Both the position numbers and the translations under genes were made by a program. Below the pieces are notes generated by a model that saw only the letters and a program-made list of their open reading frames with translations, did no database searches and was not told the origin of the DNA. Shown in pieces: positions 40,501 to 46,796 of a stretch of 64,000 nucleotides of DNA; the stretch's first letter is position 1; the number at the start of each line of letters is the position of its first letter. Origin of the DNA: Sternotherus odoratus (taxonomy: Eukaryota; Chordata; Testudines; Kinosternidae); NCBI GenBank assembly GCA_032164245.1, contig JAVMKO010000003.1, positions 91,821,890 through 91,885,889 on the forward strand, written 5' to 3'.

Positions 40501-40739
40501 CCAGTCCCTGTGCCCCCTAGGTCGTTTTTTCAAAATTGTATACATAAAAAAGCATACACCTATGGAATCCGTTCCCTTCTCTGGCTGTTGTATTGCCTGA
40601 TATAAATTATCTTTTTGAATTTTCCAGGGAACTCCAGTATTTGTGCACGCTGGACCCTTTGCTAATATTGCACATGGGAACTCATCAGTTTTGGCAGACA
40701 AGATTGCCCTGAAGCTGGTTGGCGAAGGAGGATTTGTGG
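4346..40739 (+). CDS. MTHFD1L: MTHFD1L, monofunctional C1-tetrahydrofolate synthase (mitochondrial), partial: ten internal exons
   Basis: The product ligates formate and tetrahydrofolate with ATP (reversible) in mitochondria and supplies formate for cytosolic one-carbon metabolism. Ten exons join in frame: 4346-4519, 19423-19559, 20640-20686, 23302-23409, 25321-25395, 28112-28214, 29803-29879, 30202-30342, 36235-36303 and 40628-40739, about 1,043 bp. All have AG acceptors and GT donors, and the codon phases fit at every junction. The joined product matches the start and middle of the formate-tetrahydrofolate ligase domain, with the nucleotide loop TPLGEGKST, signature [14 protein letters not shown] and signature VASEIMA. 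Wording such as [20 protein letters not shown] fits the mitochondrial paralogue rather than cytosolic MTHFD1. No frameshift or stop is seen, so the gene looks intact. The N-terminal part is upstream and the C-terminal part of the domain is downstream of the window. Confidence 0.95.
5965..6255. mobile_element. Harbinger-type MITE with three stacked hairpins
   Basis: A 291-bp element bounded by TTA on both sides (5962-5964 and 6256-6258), with ends GGGCTTGTCTCCACTA and a complementary but diverged GAACAGCCC. Inside are three hairpins: TCAGCTACGTGAATCACGTAGCTGA (about 6021-6045), CCCCGTTGACTCCAGCTTGC with its complement (about 6109-6163) and CGATCGATTTCTCGCG with its complement (about 6175-6212). 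It is GC- and CpG-rich compared with the flanking intron. It has no coding capacity. Confidence 0.75.
6430..8115 (-). mobile_element. CR1 LINE, 5'-truncated, with reverse-transcriptase remnant
   Basis: It lies antisense to the gene. The 3' end is near 6430 and the most upstream part near 8115, where C-rich sequence follows. At 7881-7612 (- strand) the start of the reverse transcriptase is still readable: [20 protein letters not shown] followed by [11 protein letters not shown]. Further along the frame decays, with stops, though later CR1 phrases such as the counterpart of FADNTKLE are still detectable around 7290. The 3' part resembles other CR1 tails in the window (23615-23945). Confidence 0.85.
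8364..9579. mobile_element. Non-autonomous hAT element with internal minisatellite
   Basis: A 1,216-bp element with perfect 8-bp target duplications CTTTAGAC (8356-8363 and 9580-9587). The terminal inverted repeats are CAGCGGTCACCAACC and the complement of CAGTGGTCGCCAACC. Subterminal GTGGTCCGCG occurs near both ends. It carries a GC-rich tandem array (8477-8765), a run of C at about 9463-9477 and otherwise AT-rich sequence. No transposase is visible. The long open frames across it come from the biased tandem repeat and are not genes. Confidence 0.88.
8477..8765. repeat. Minisatellite, about five copies of a 58-59-bp unit
   Basis: GAGACGGAGCCGGGGCC recurs at 8477, 8535, 8594 and 8653, with a variant (GAGACGGAGACGGGGCC) at 8711. 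The spacing is 58-59 bp. The unit is purine-rich on this strand, with GAGAGAAGAGGCGAG in the middle. Copies are nearly identical, which points to recent expansion or homogenisation. The array lies wholly inside the hAT element. Confidence 0.9.
10224..10459. mobile_element. Short hAT-type MITE
   Basis: A 236-bp element with ends CAGAGGTTCTCAATCTT and the complement of CAACAGTTCTCAAACG. The flanks CTATAGAG and CTGTAGAA agree at six of eight bases, which fits an aged 8-bp duplication. It has a GC-rich middle with a run of G. It has no coding capacity. Confidence 0.7.
11010..11800 (+). mobile_element. DIRS-type retrotransposon, gag-region fragment
   Basis: An 0.8-kb CpG-poor but GC-rich stretch repeatedly uses GGCACC/GGTACC-type phrases (for example CCCGGTCCGCACGCATC near 11731 and CGGCATTGAGACGAG near 11117), as in the serine/proline-rich gag of vertebrate DIRS elements. 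Two overlapping frames of 87 and 126 codons exist, but neither covers the region. It is in the same orientation as the larger DIRS remnant at 15990-19075 and may be part of the same or a sister insertion. The assignment is by recognised style, not by alignment. Confidence 0.5.
12690..12885 (-). repeat. LINE-tail-like reptile repeat, inverted copy
   Basis: It contains GGGCTGGATGGACCTTTGGT, then CTGACACAGTACGGCC and the end TTATTATGTTCTAA. This is the reverse complement of the family at 38345-38650 (ATGGCCATACTGGATCAGAC). I recognise the phrase as a very common turtle/crocodilian interspersed repeat but cannot name the family with certainty. Confidence 0.6.
14856..15290. mobile_element. Very GC-rich hAT-type MITE
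   Basis: A 435-bp element with perfect 8-bp duplications TCTTGCAT (14848-14855 and 15291-15298) and 15-bp perfect terminal inverted repeats (CAGGGCCGGCGACAG and its complement). A further internal copy of the right terminus, TTGTCGCCGGCCTG, occurs at about 14954, and between it and the left end lies a hairpin around 14876-14945 (GGTACA.../TGTACC). The open frames of 117-147 codons inside are by-products of the high GC content. Confidence 0.88.
15990..19075 (+). mobile_element. DIRS-type retrotransposon, decayed
   Basis: About 3.1 kb in gene orientation. The left part looks like leader plus gag. Around 17840-18210 is a reverse transcriptase in which the catalytic YIDDW is now stop-I-D-D-stop (TAA ATT GAT GAC TGA at 18175-18189). 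An RNase H-like segment with [14 protein letters not shown] starts near 18659, and the region ends in [18 protein letters not shown] near 18950. These phrases are typical of DIRS elements, which use a tyrosine recombinase instead of an integrase. No recombinase is readable here, so the copy is 3'-incomplete and dead. Confidence 0.75.
19423..19559 (+). CDS. MTHFD1L: MTHFD1L exon 2 of window: ATP-binding loop
   Basis: A 137-bp exon after TTTGTTTTAG and before GTACTTCG. Its first base completes the glycine codon begun in the previous exon. It carries the P-loop-type motif [11 protein letters not shown] that binds the ATP phosphates, followed by [18 protein letters not shown]. It ends after one base of the next glycine codon. 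The intron in front of it is 14.9 kb and holds most of the transposons in the left half of the window. Confidence 0.95.
19752..20048. mobile_element. Tigger/pogo-type MITE, copy A
   Basis: A 297-bp element flanked by TA on both sides. The ends are CAGTAGACTCTGAATTATCC and the complement of CAGTAGACTCTATTATCC (approximately). Inner TTAACCAGGAT repeats near both ends form a second inverted pair. A copy of the same family in reverse orientation is at 62136-62417. Confidence 0.82.
20051..20639. other. Intron between exons 2 and 3, right part
   Basis: Apart from the candidate antisense exon at 20250-20530, no repeat or exon is recognised here. The sequence is AT-rich. Confidence 0.5.
20250..20530 (-). 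CDS. Possible antisense terminal coding exon or retained gene fragment, unidentified
   Basis: On the minus strand, a 281-bp open stretch begins right after a good acceptor (pyrimidine-rich TTAATTTCTATTACAG, AG at 20531-20532) and ends in TGA at 20250-20252. It encodes about 93 residues of ordinary mixed composition rather than repeat-like sequence, including the run [13 protein letters not shown] and the end [10 protein letters not shown] do not recognise the protein. An AATAAA on the same strand lies about 250 bp downstream, inside a Tigger-type element. It sits inside a MTHFD1L intron in the opposite direction. It could be the last exon of a nested gene, a captured exon or chance. Confidence 0.3.
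20640..20686 (+). CDS. MTHFD1L: MTHFD1L exon 3 of window: micro-exon with family signature 1
   Basis: A 47-bp exon between ATTGCTCAG and GTAAGAC. Together with the last base of the previous exon it reads [16 protein letters not shown], completing the first formate-tetrahydrofolate ligase signature ([11 protein letters not shown]). It is too short to stand out as an open reading frame; it was found by continuing the protein and checking both splice sites. The phase is 2 bases at the start and a whole codon at the end. Confidence 0.94.
20687..23301. other. Intron between exons 3 and 4
   Basis: It contains the hAT MITE at 21388-21707. The rest (20687-21379 and 21716-23301) is AT-rich. GTGACCAGATTGAGGGG at about 22150 resembles a hAT-type end, but no partner end was found. 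No coding sequence is supported. Confidence 0.6.
21388..21707. mobile_element. hAT-type MITE with perfect target duplication
   Basis: A 320-bp element with perfect 8-bp duplications CTGTAGTT (21380-21387 and 21708-21715). The ends are CAGGGTTTCTCAAACT and the complement of CAGCAGTTCTCAAACT. Subterminal GGGTCGC repeats occur at both sides. The middle holds a tandem duplication of about 45 bp (GCAGCCCGCCCGCAGCGGGG, twice) and long T and A runs. Confidence 0.9.
23302..23409 (+). CDS. MTHFD1L: MTHFD1L exon 4 of window
   Basis: A 108-bp exon of exactly 36 codons after CAATCTATAG and before GTGAGG. It encodes [20 protein letters not shown] through to TQTDK, a highly conserved helix-rich part of the ligase domain next to the nucleotide site. 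Both borders fall between codons. Confidence 0.95.
23615..23945 (-). mobile_element. CR1 LINE 3' end
   Basis: An antisense copy with the typical tail reading GACCTCAGGAGGTCATCTAG on the + strand at about 23648. The - strand frame 23895-23707 encodes the very end of the CR1 polyprotein: [20 protein letters not shown] followed by [13 protein letters not shown]. This copy is better preserved than the one at 6430-8115. It begins about 200 bp downstream of the exon 4 donor. Confidence 0.88.
24027..24740. mobile_element. hAT element with G-rich middle
   Basis: A 714-bp element with ends CAGGGGTTGGCAAACTACGG and the complement of CAGAGGTGGGCAAACTTTTT. The flanks AGCTACCA and ATCTACCA agree at seven of eight bases, fitting an 8-bp duplication. 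From 24190 to 24650 the + strand is a degenerate G-rich array (GGTCAGGGG, TTAGATAGGGGGTG and similar) with many runs of three or more G. A partial relative starts at 63871. Confidence 0.85.
24749..25320. other. Intron between exons 4 and 5, right part
   Basis: It contains a diverged palindromic repeat at about 24985-25150 (see separate entry). Nothing else is recognised. Confidence 0.5.
24985..25150. repeat. Palindromic short reptile repeat
   Basis: The phrase CAAAAGCACCTAAATCCCAT followed by GAAGTCTCATTGAAAGTTAA and its rough complement further right form a degenerate inverted repeat. I know this style (CTTAGGCACTTTTGAAAATGGG) as a frequent turtle MITE-like repeat. A similar piece is at about 32850-32960. 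Confidence 0.4.
25321..25395 (+). CDS. MTHFD1L: MTHFD1L exon 5 of window
   Basis: A 75-bp, 25-codon exon after the T-run acceptor GGTTTTTTTAG and before GTAAGT. It encodes [20 protein letters not shown] and ends LARLQ. It is flanked on both sides by whole-codon junctions, so skipping it would keep the frame. Confidence 0.94.
25396..28111. other. Intron between exons 5 and 6
   Basis: 2.7 kb with no recognised transposon. GC-richer segment 26740-26900 (CTCCCCCTCCCTCCCTCTCA) may be an old repeat. The open frames at 25882-26232 and 26133-26429 overlap on opposite strands and look like chance. Confidence 0.55.
28112..28214 (+). CDS. MTHFD1L: MTHFD1L exon 6 of window
   Basis: A 103-bp exon after TTTTTGTCTAG and before GTAAGT. 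It encodes [20 protein letters not shown] and ends [11 protein letters not shown] plus one base of a split valine codon. The sequence matches the conserved insert of the ligase domain. A CR1 LINE fragment begins within about 100 bp of its donor site. Confidence 0.94.
28300..29365 (+). mobile_element. CR1 LINE, reverse-transcriptase part, decayed
   Basis: A sense-oriented CR1 remnant between exons 6 and 7. DNA phrases GGAATTACGGACCAATCAGC and GGTCCAGTGCTTTGTAATGT correspond to the conserved reverse-transcriptase blocks NYRPIS and GPVLFN. The frame at 28761-29156 preserves [23 protein letters not shown] and [20 protein letters not shown], then breaks. Stops and frameshifts before and after show it is inactive. 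Confidence 0.82.
29366..29802. other. Intron between exons 6 and 7, right part
   Basis: No feature recognised beyond a pyrimidine-rich tract leading to the exon 7 acceptor at 29760-29802. Confidence 0.5.
29803..29879 (+). CDS. MTHFD1L: MTHFD1L exon 7 of window
   Basis: A 77-bp exon after CCCCTTTCCAG and before GTATGTAC. Two bases complete the split valine, then it reads [20 protein letters not shown] and GFFRQ. The motif ITIGQ is typical of the folate and formyl-phosphate region of the family. It ends on a codon border. Confidence 0.94.
30202..30342 (+). CDS. MTHFD1L: MTHFD1L exon 8 of window: family signature 2
   Basis: A 141-bp exon of 47 codons after TTTTTGTAG and before GTATGT. It encodes [20 protein letters not shown], which contains the second formate-tetrahydrofolate ligase signature (V-A-S-E-[IVM]-M-A), followed by a stretch ending VTAEDL. 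The upstream intron is only 322 bp. Confidence 0.95.
31480..31740 (+). repeat. Unclassified interspersed repeat, copy A
   Basis: It shares ordered phrases with 39040-39290: AAAAATGGCTGAACTGTT, AGGCAGACACCCAGCATGG, TATAAGCAACTGAAAGC and GGGCAACCTTTATAATAG. The two copies are in the same orientation in neighbouring introns. I recognise it as a common turtle repeat without a confident class. Confidence 0.55.
32430..32515. repeat. Short palindromic repeat fragment
   Basis: GTACTTAACTTGAAGCACAC and TTGAAGTCAGTGGGACTACT match a common reptile repeat style, also seen at 42893-43040. The fragment is too short to classify. Confidence 0.4.
33138..33588. mobile_element. hAT element with perfect target duplication
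   Basis: A 451-bp element with perfect 8-bp duplications AGCTAGAG (33130-33137 and 33589-33596). The ends are CAGGGGTCTCAAATTCAA and the complement of CAGGGGTCTCAAACATG, so the outer 13 bases match perfectly. The inner GGGCCACATGAGGACTAGTG is typical of this hAT group. No transposase is visible; the open frame of 105 codons on the - strand lies in GC-rich filler. Confidence 0.9.
35885..36065 (+). repeat. SINE 3' body
   Basis: GAGTGACCTTGGGCTAATTG, then CTCTGTGAAATGA and TGTTTGTGAGACATTCTGAT. This follows the body of tRNA-derived turtle SINEs. The tRNA-like head is missing or unrecognisable. Confidence 0.55.
36235..36303 (+). CDS. MTHFD1L: MTHFD1L exon 9 of window
   Basis: A 69-bp, 23-codon exon after CCTGTTTTTTAG and before GTGAGTT. 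It encodes [20 protein letters not shown] followed by TLE. It is a symmetrical (phase 0/0) exon lying between a 5.9-kb and a 4.3-kb intron. Confidence 0.94.
38345..38650 (+). repeat. LINE-tail-like reptile repeat, direct copy
   Basis: It contains GAATGGCCATACTGGATCAG, AGTATCCTGTCTGCCAACAG and AACAGAGGCTAGGGACACCA in order. It is the same family as 12690-12885 but longer and in gene orientation. The family is widespread in turtles and crocodilians by my recollection of its consensus wording. Confidence 0.65.
39040..39290 (+). repeat. Unclassified interspersed repeat, copy B
   Basis: The second copy of the family at 31480-31740, with AGAAATGGCTCGACCATTTT, GGCAGCAGACACACTCCATG and GTAAGCAACTGAAAATAGG in the same order. 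Confidence 0.55.
39560..40205 (-). mobile_element. PIF/Harbinger fragment carrying the Myb-like gene start
   Basis: About 0.65 kb. The right end, TAACTTTTCAGCATACACCT at about 40181-40200, resembles a Harbinger terminus read outward. On the - strand the start of the Myb-like gene follows about 180 bp of GC-balanced leader. No transposase is present and the left side is cut off abruptly, so this is a deletion derivative. It is a different family from 964-3791. Confidence 0.6.
39568..39807 (-). pseudogene. Myb/SANT-like DNA-binding domain of a Harbinger second ORF, truncated
   Basis: 79 codons, starting [20 protein letters not shown], continuing [28 protein letters not shown] and ending in [10 protein letters not shown]. 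The Trp-spaced start ([15 protein letters not shown]) and the basic end are the first two helices of the SANT/trihelix domain in these transposon helper proteins. The rest of the domain and the C-terminal part are missing. Confidence 0.7.
40628..40739 (+). CDS. MTHFD1L: MTHFD1L exon 10 of window: last exon seen
   Basis: A 112-bp exon after TTTTCCAG and before GTAAGAG. It encodes [20 protein letters not shown], the conserved substrate-site loop with [11 protein letters not shown], then [17 protein letters not shown] plus one base of the next codon. In the family the next residues are TEAGFGADIG. I could not find that exon anywhere downstream to 64000, so it lies beyond the window. Confidence 0.95.
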
Positions 40740-40784
40740 GTAAGAGGGTTTTTTTCCCTTTCCATTTTATTATTATTACTCTCT

Positions 40785-40910
40785 CAAGACCAGTTCCTGC
40801 CAGTTGTGGGGTTTATTGTTTGGGTGCTGGGTGGTGTTGGTGCTAGTGATATACTGGAGGTCAGACTAGGTGATCAGATGGTTCCTTCTGGCATTAAACT
40901 TTGATTATAC
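40785..40910 (+). mobile_element. CR1 LINE 3' tail
   Basis: GGAGGTCAGACTAGGTGATC, then GATGGTTCCTTCTGGCATTA and AACTTTGATTATAC. This is the canonical 3' end of turtle CR1 in sense orientation. It starts within 50 bp of the exon 10 donor. Confidence 0.8.
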
Positions 40911-42892
40911 AATAAGATGCCAAACAGTAGCTATATAGTTGCTGCAATCAATAAGTTAACATTGAAGGATAAAATTGTACTGTACTGACAAACTATGTGG
41001 CTAATTGATTGCAGTTAAGAATATTGTTTAATACTTCTTCAGAAGTCATAGTGTAAAAATGGCAGCTTCTTACTCTGTGTCTGATCTGTTCACTTTGCTA
41101 ACTACATCCCTAGCCTGCACCGAGAGAGTCCCATGAATGGACAGAGCCCTATTCACACCAAAGAGGTTCTGTGGATTTCCACCTGCACTGTTCTTATTGC
41201 AGGACCAGTGCCTAAAATACATTTTTACTACTTGTTAGCAGTTCAGGACCAATATAGCTGTGGAAGGGGACTGGATCCTATTATAGCTCATATCTTCATG
41301 ATTAGTTAAAATGCAACATTTTTAGCAGTGGAGATACCAGAATCCGAAATAATTCAGCTTATGTTTCAGATGGATGGAATCAGGAGGCAAGAGTCAGGGT
41401 CAGCTTCAGGCTGGGATCTGAGCCTGGAGATAAGAAGACCCAAAGTCTGTGTAGCTATCCAGATAATTTCCTAGATTAAATAGGGTGGTTGGCCAATTAG
41501 AGGGCTGCAGGATATTGTCACTGAGTCTTTTGGGTTGTGCTTCTTGTGGTGCCTACACTTCAAAGTGCTCCCTGGTTGTGGGTCTGCATGGCCTCCCAGT
41601 GGCACCTTTGGAATGTCTGCAGACTCAGATTCTCATCCATGGATCCTTACAACAGGTAGAAATTGCTTGATTTGTCTGTATTTCATTAATTTGAGTTTTA
41701 GATTTTTTTTATATACTATGGATTTACCATTCACTTATCATGGGATTTTCATCTTGCACAGATCATTTTTTAACCTCTCCAATGATTACAGTCATTGGAA
41801 ACACAAATGAAGATGTATTTTTTTTTTCCTGAACAGCGGAAAAATTAGTTGGATAAAATCATTTTGGATAAAGTTTTTATTTTTATTTCTTTTAATATTC
41901 AAAACATCAAAATTCAAACTTTTAATAATGGTTGTACTATCTGGAATCATTTCAGGCCTTTGAATCATTGGGTAGTGATTGGTGAGCATTTGAATTCAAT
42001 TTTTGAGTAGAAACTCTGACTTGATGTCTCATGGCTTTCAAATGAATAGCAATAATTTAAAAAATGGTGAATTATTTATGAAAATGTAGAGTTGTGTGCA
42101 TTTAAAAATGTTTAAACAGATTACCATCATTGCATTAAAGTGCACTGATATTGCAAGGGATGGATTTTCTTTATCACTAGTTTTGCTGATGTACATCTGG
42201 ACAGGATCTGTTCATTCCCACATGATAGTCTGAAAGCTCATGCTAGGTGGAAACATTTCGTACTCGATACATTAGTTATTCTCTGATAATGGAATCAATA
42301 TTGCATTAAGATGTATAGCAGATATAATCCCTGTTCACTGTTACGTGATTTCTTTAAATAAATCAAAAGCTTTTTAAGGGTTTAACATTTTTAATGTGTT
42401 CATTTTAGTGACTTCTATTGCTATATCCAGTAACCTTTCCACCCTGCAGGTCTGATTCATATTATCACAATGCAAGGAGGATGTGGCAAATGCATTTGAA
42501 TCTGTATGCAAGATGTAGAAGATGAAAGAACTACCTTTGTTGTTGACTATTATTTCTGTGTTCAGTGCAGCTTAGTGTTGCTCTCAGACTTCCACAGCCT
42601 GGATTTGCACTTCATATCATTTTCTATACACTTGTCTGTTTAAAATTCTTTTCTCTTCCATTGTTTTTCTTTGATTATTTATTTATTTGGATCCATTTCC
42701 TCTGCCAGAGTGTGAGATGGTGTAGTTAGGATAGTTTCATCAATTCTCGATTTTTTTTTTTCTGTAGCTCCTCCACCGGGGTGCACCTGAAATGCAGAAA
42801 ATAAATCTCTCTAAAACTGGGCTCTTTTTATCTTTAAGTTAATTCAGTCTTTGGTCCAGTAAGAGAAGGCTTTCTTCTAACTCTGAATTAAT

Positions 42893-43040
42893 ACTCTTGT
42901 GCCTCGATTTAGCAAAGCACTTCAGCATATGCTTAACTTTATGCACATTTACACCCATCTCTGTTCAGCAAAGCACTTAGGCATATACTTTAAATTAATA
43001 ATGTGTTTAAGTGATTTGCTAAGGTGGGGCCTTAATTACT
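42893..43040. repeat. Palindromic short reptile repeat
   Basis: GATTTAGCAAAGCACTTCAG, CATATGCTTAACTTTATGCA and a second AGCAAAGCACTTAGGCATAT 70 bp later form a partly tandem, partly inverted repeat. It matches the style of the fragment at 32430-32515. Confidence 0.45.
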
Positions 43041-43344
43041 TTATCGAATCGAGAGATTTTTGGGGAAAATTTCTCTGTTGCTAGTAAATAGAAGTAGCAA
43101 CAGTAAGAGCTTTTTAAGTATCATGTTATCTGAGTCTATGCAGAACAGATCTCAAACAAATGGTGTAAGAACTGCCCCAACCCCCACTGCGGCCTGTCTC
43201 CATTAGTGCTACCACCAGGAGCTACACGAAGCTGCATTGTGAAATGTTCACTAAAAAACCCTGCTTAGTGTCATTGAGTCTTCAGATCTGTGAAATGGAG
43301 TTTGTTCAATTGCATACTCATGGCATCAATACTTCTGTCCTCCG

Positions 43345-43640
43345 AGAGAGAAGGAGGATGGGCTTGTAGTTAGTGCATAGGACTATGACTCAGGAAAACT
43401 GAACTCGGGTTCGAACTCTGCCACATACTTTTGGTGTGACCTTGGGTAATTCACTTACACTCACTCACTATCCGTAAAATGGGGATAAAAATACTTTCAC
43501 TGTCTTGTCTAATTAAATTGTGGCTTTTCAAGGCAGGAATGGTCTCCTCCTGTGTGTTTTGTACAGTACTTAGTGGCATAATGGAGTCTTGCTCTCAGCT
43601 GGATCCTCTAGTGCCATGATAATATAAATAATAATGAAAG
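43345..43640 (+). repeat. tRNA-derived SINE (turtle type)
   Basis: It has an A-box-like GCTTGTAGTTAGTGCATAGG and a good B box GGTTCGAACTC at 43408-43418. These are followed by the body GGTGTGACCTTGGGTAATTC, TAAAATGGGGATAAAAATAC and the end TAATATAAATAATAATG. This is the best preserved SINE in the window. Confidence 0.8.
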
Positions 43641-45719
43641 TAGAGAGAGCTATTGTGAATAGCCAATTGTTATAGATAGGGGCTCAGTCAGACTGTTTAT
43701 TCCCCTTACTTGGAGATGAATCTGGTTCAATTCATGGGAAAAATATTATTTCTCCTTTTGTATTGACAAGCATATTTGTGTCTGCAAGCACAATAAACCC
43801 CCTTGCCTTAGTGTTCATTTCTGCGCATGAGTTGGCGTTGTCTTTTCTATGTCAGATCATGTTATATAAAGAGTTGTCACGTTGAAAAACTGCAAAAGTC
43901 TTCATGAAAACGGCTCCATCTTGAGTTTTTAATAGTTTATATAAAACAGGCACATATTATAACACAGCGTACTTGGTGTTAAATGTGGCATGTGCTATCC
44001 TGTAACTTGAGTCTAGAAAAGTCTGGATCCATTTTGTTTTATTACCCCTTTGCCAAATATCACAAAATTCTGTCATTTCTGTTGTTGTAAAAAGATAAAC
44101 AATGGTGTCCTCATCATCCCATTTATTATTACTCTTCATCCACAGGAGTTAATATTCTAGTGTATTTTAACATAGATTGTTAATCCATTTTGATGAATTT
44201 CCATTTTTTAAATCAAAGTTCAAGGTTTTACAAATGAAGCTTTTTCAGAAGTTCAGAGTAAATTCTGTCTTCCATTTCTATAGCCAGTTTTTTATTCTAC
44301 AAATGAGTTGGAAATGCGTGGTGCTCTGCCTTCAGAATTTTTTTTTTAAATGTTGATTTAAAGTTAAGTCCTTATGCATCATTTTAACTTTGACTTTTGA
44401 TCAAAGTACAAACAGAACTGAAGTCAGTCTCTTTTTTGTGAAGTCTCGGATTTGACAAACTATCTCTGCTTGGGAGTTTAATATTTGAGTCATACAAGAG
44501 AACATATAGAGTAGATCACTTCCCCAGGGCAGGATTGTTCTGTACAGTGTAACCCTATGTGCTTTGTCTAGTCTATTTCTAAATGTCTCTCTTTTAGAGC
44601 TTTTCTTTTGCATCTGTATCTCTGCTATGCCAATCAGCATCTAGTAGTCATTTGTTTGCATTGTCAAATCTTCTCACTGCTTCATCCCTGGCACTGTGCA
44701 CTATTTATCTATAAATCTTCTTGTCATTGCTGTCAACAGGAGTTTATAATTTAGTGTTGTTCTAATGAACTACGGTAGACAACTCTGGAGAAACATGCCT
44801 AACCACTTAACAGTTTGTTTCCAATTTCTGTACTGCACTGGTGTTTATCTTGCACTTTATAGACAAAATAAGCTTAAGTGTAGAAGGAGAACTAACCAAA
44901 CTAATGATTCCCATAACTTCATGCTTCCTGGCAGGTCTGCGATACTGATCTTTACACATTATGTTTTAGACCTTTGCAGCCTCTCACATGCCTCTTATCC
45001 TGTGTGCCAGCAATGTACAGTCCCTTCCCTGTTCTTCATTTTGCTTTTATATGAAAGCTTGCTTGATTTGGTTTCTTAAATCAATTCTAAATCATTTCCT
45101 TGTGATTTAAATTTATAGTTAAACAAAGCGAACAGCTGGTGTGGCAGGGAAAGACGTGAGCCTAGTTTGTACGTCACATGCTGTGGTTCAGGAAATAAAA
45201 TGTCTATTTGTATTTGGTTACAGTGTTTTTCAGACTTCCCTTTTCCCCAGTTCTCTCAGACGTGTTCTAGGAGTAGTTCCACACTCGACCCTGATCCACA
45301 ATACCTAGTCTATAATGGGGGGGCAATCCTCAGCTGGGGTAAACTGGCATAGATCCATAGACCAACTGAGGCTCTGACCTCCTTGAGGATGAGATCCCTT
45401 GTTCTAGGGAACCCTTTTTACTTCTTTATTGTACCCATATTTGTCATTTTTCTTCATAATTGTGCTTCCACTCAAGCTTAGAAAACTGGCAATAAATAAA
45501 GCTGTATCTTGAATCTGCTGTCAAACATTTGTGCGGAGAGTACAAAATACCTTTGTCTTCCTCATGATTTCTCACTGGCACTTTGAAGGTTATATTTTTA
45601 GTATTTTTTTCAAATATGTAAATGAGAATATTTGCAAACATAAGTATTTTAACAGGTTTCTGTCTGTCTATATCATTTACTACCTACAGTAACTATTCTA
45701 AAGAAACAGTATTATTTAT

Positions 45720-46520
45720 ATAAAATCTTTAATGCTATATCTGACCTGGAGCAGTACAGTAGACAAACTTACAAGTCAGTGGCACTTTGACATGGTCAAA
45801 GTGACAAGCTAGGAAAACTGTCTTTTGCAGCAGTGTTTTGATTGGATAGAAGAGGGATAGGATTGCATTTGTGAAGGCCAGAGAATCAAGACATAAGATG
45901 AACGCCTTGGCTGGAGTTTTCACTGTGTGGATGGAATTGAAAAACGGTACCCTAGAGATAGATGTTGTTCAGTAAAGAGTCTGCAAGATTTAGATACAGC
46001 CTGGCTATGAGGATTTAGAAAGAGGGCTGAGTTGAAGGTGTCCCCCAGGTTATGGGGCTGAGTGAAGGAGAGGATGGTGGTTTCATCTTGATGACCGAGA
46101 AAGGAAGGGAGCAGAGAGATTGAGCTCAGTTTTAGCCACACTGTCATTAAGCTGATAGTGAACATCCACAATTTGATGCCAGAGACTGAGGCCAAGATTT
46201 TAAATTGAATGGTCAGACAGGTCTGGAGCAAAGAGGTGGGTCTGAGAGTCATCAGTATAGTATGATAGTTTAGTTAAGTTAGTGTTTGCAGATGAGCATA
46301 CCCAGTGTTAGAGGTGTAGAGGGAGAAAATAAGCGAACCAAGGACAGAGCTCTGTGGGAGGATCATCTGAAAGACACAGTGAAGGAGCAATTAGAGAAAT
46401 CAGGAAGAGAACCAACAGTGTCAAAGGCAGCCAGTAGTCAAGGTAGATGATGAGAGCGCCCTGGTTCTGAACTTTGGCCAGGAATATGTCATTGTAGAGT
46501 CGTTTTAATTTGGGGATGGG
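45720..46520. repeat. Diverged interspersed repeat, class uncertain
   Basis: The phrases GGGTCTGAGAGTCATCAGTA, GAGGTGTAGAGGGAGAAAAT and GACAGAGCTCTGTGGGAG are ones I recall from a repeat shared by fish and reptiles. Frames of 110 and 80 codons on the - strand cross it without resembling a known protein. Confidence 0.4.
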
Positions 46521-46773
46521 GCAAGCCAAACTGGGGAAGAGGAACTTCAAACAGAGATTTATAAAACAGCCAATTAAAAAAATTGCTTAGATGAGTGAAT
46601 CTGGAAACTACAGAGTTATATCACTTGTTTAATGTTTCTTTGCTCAAGTTGAATGCCAAAGCTTTTGTCTTCAGATTATCGTCGGTTGGTATTGAGCAGA
46701 ACTCAAATGTTTGTTATCAAAGCTTTATGGCTTGCTTTATAAAATATTTTTAGAATCTGTAGTTTCATGTATA

Positions 46774-46796
46774 TTAAATAAATAAATAAATAAAAA
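46774..46796. repeat. (AAAT)n microsatellite
   Basis: About five to six repeats of AAAT. Confidence 0.8.

Larger units (their letters stand above)
36304..40627. other. Intron between exons 9 and 10, overview
   Basis: 36304-37980 is without recognised repeats; 36520-36860 is GC-richer and of unknown nature. 37985-38345 and 38650-39000 flank the LINE-like insertion at 38345-38650 and may be two halves of one older repeat, but I cannot classify them. A Harbinger fragment lies at 39560-40205. 40206-40627 holds nothing recognised. Confidence 0.5.
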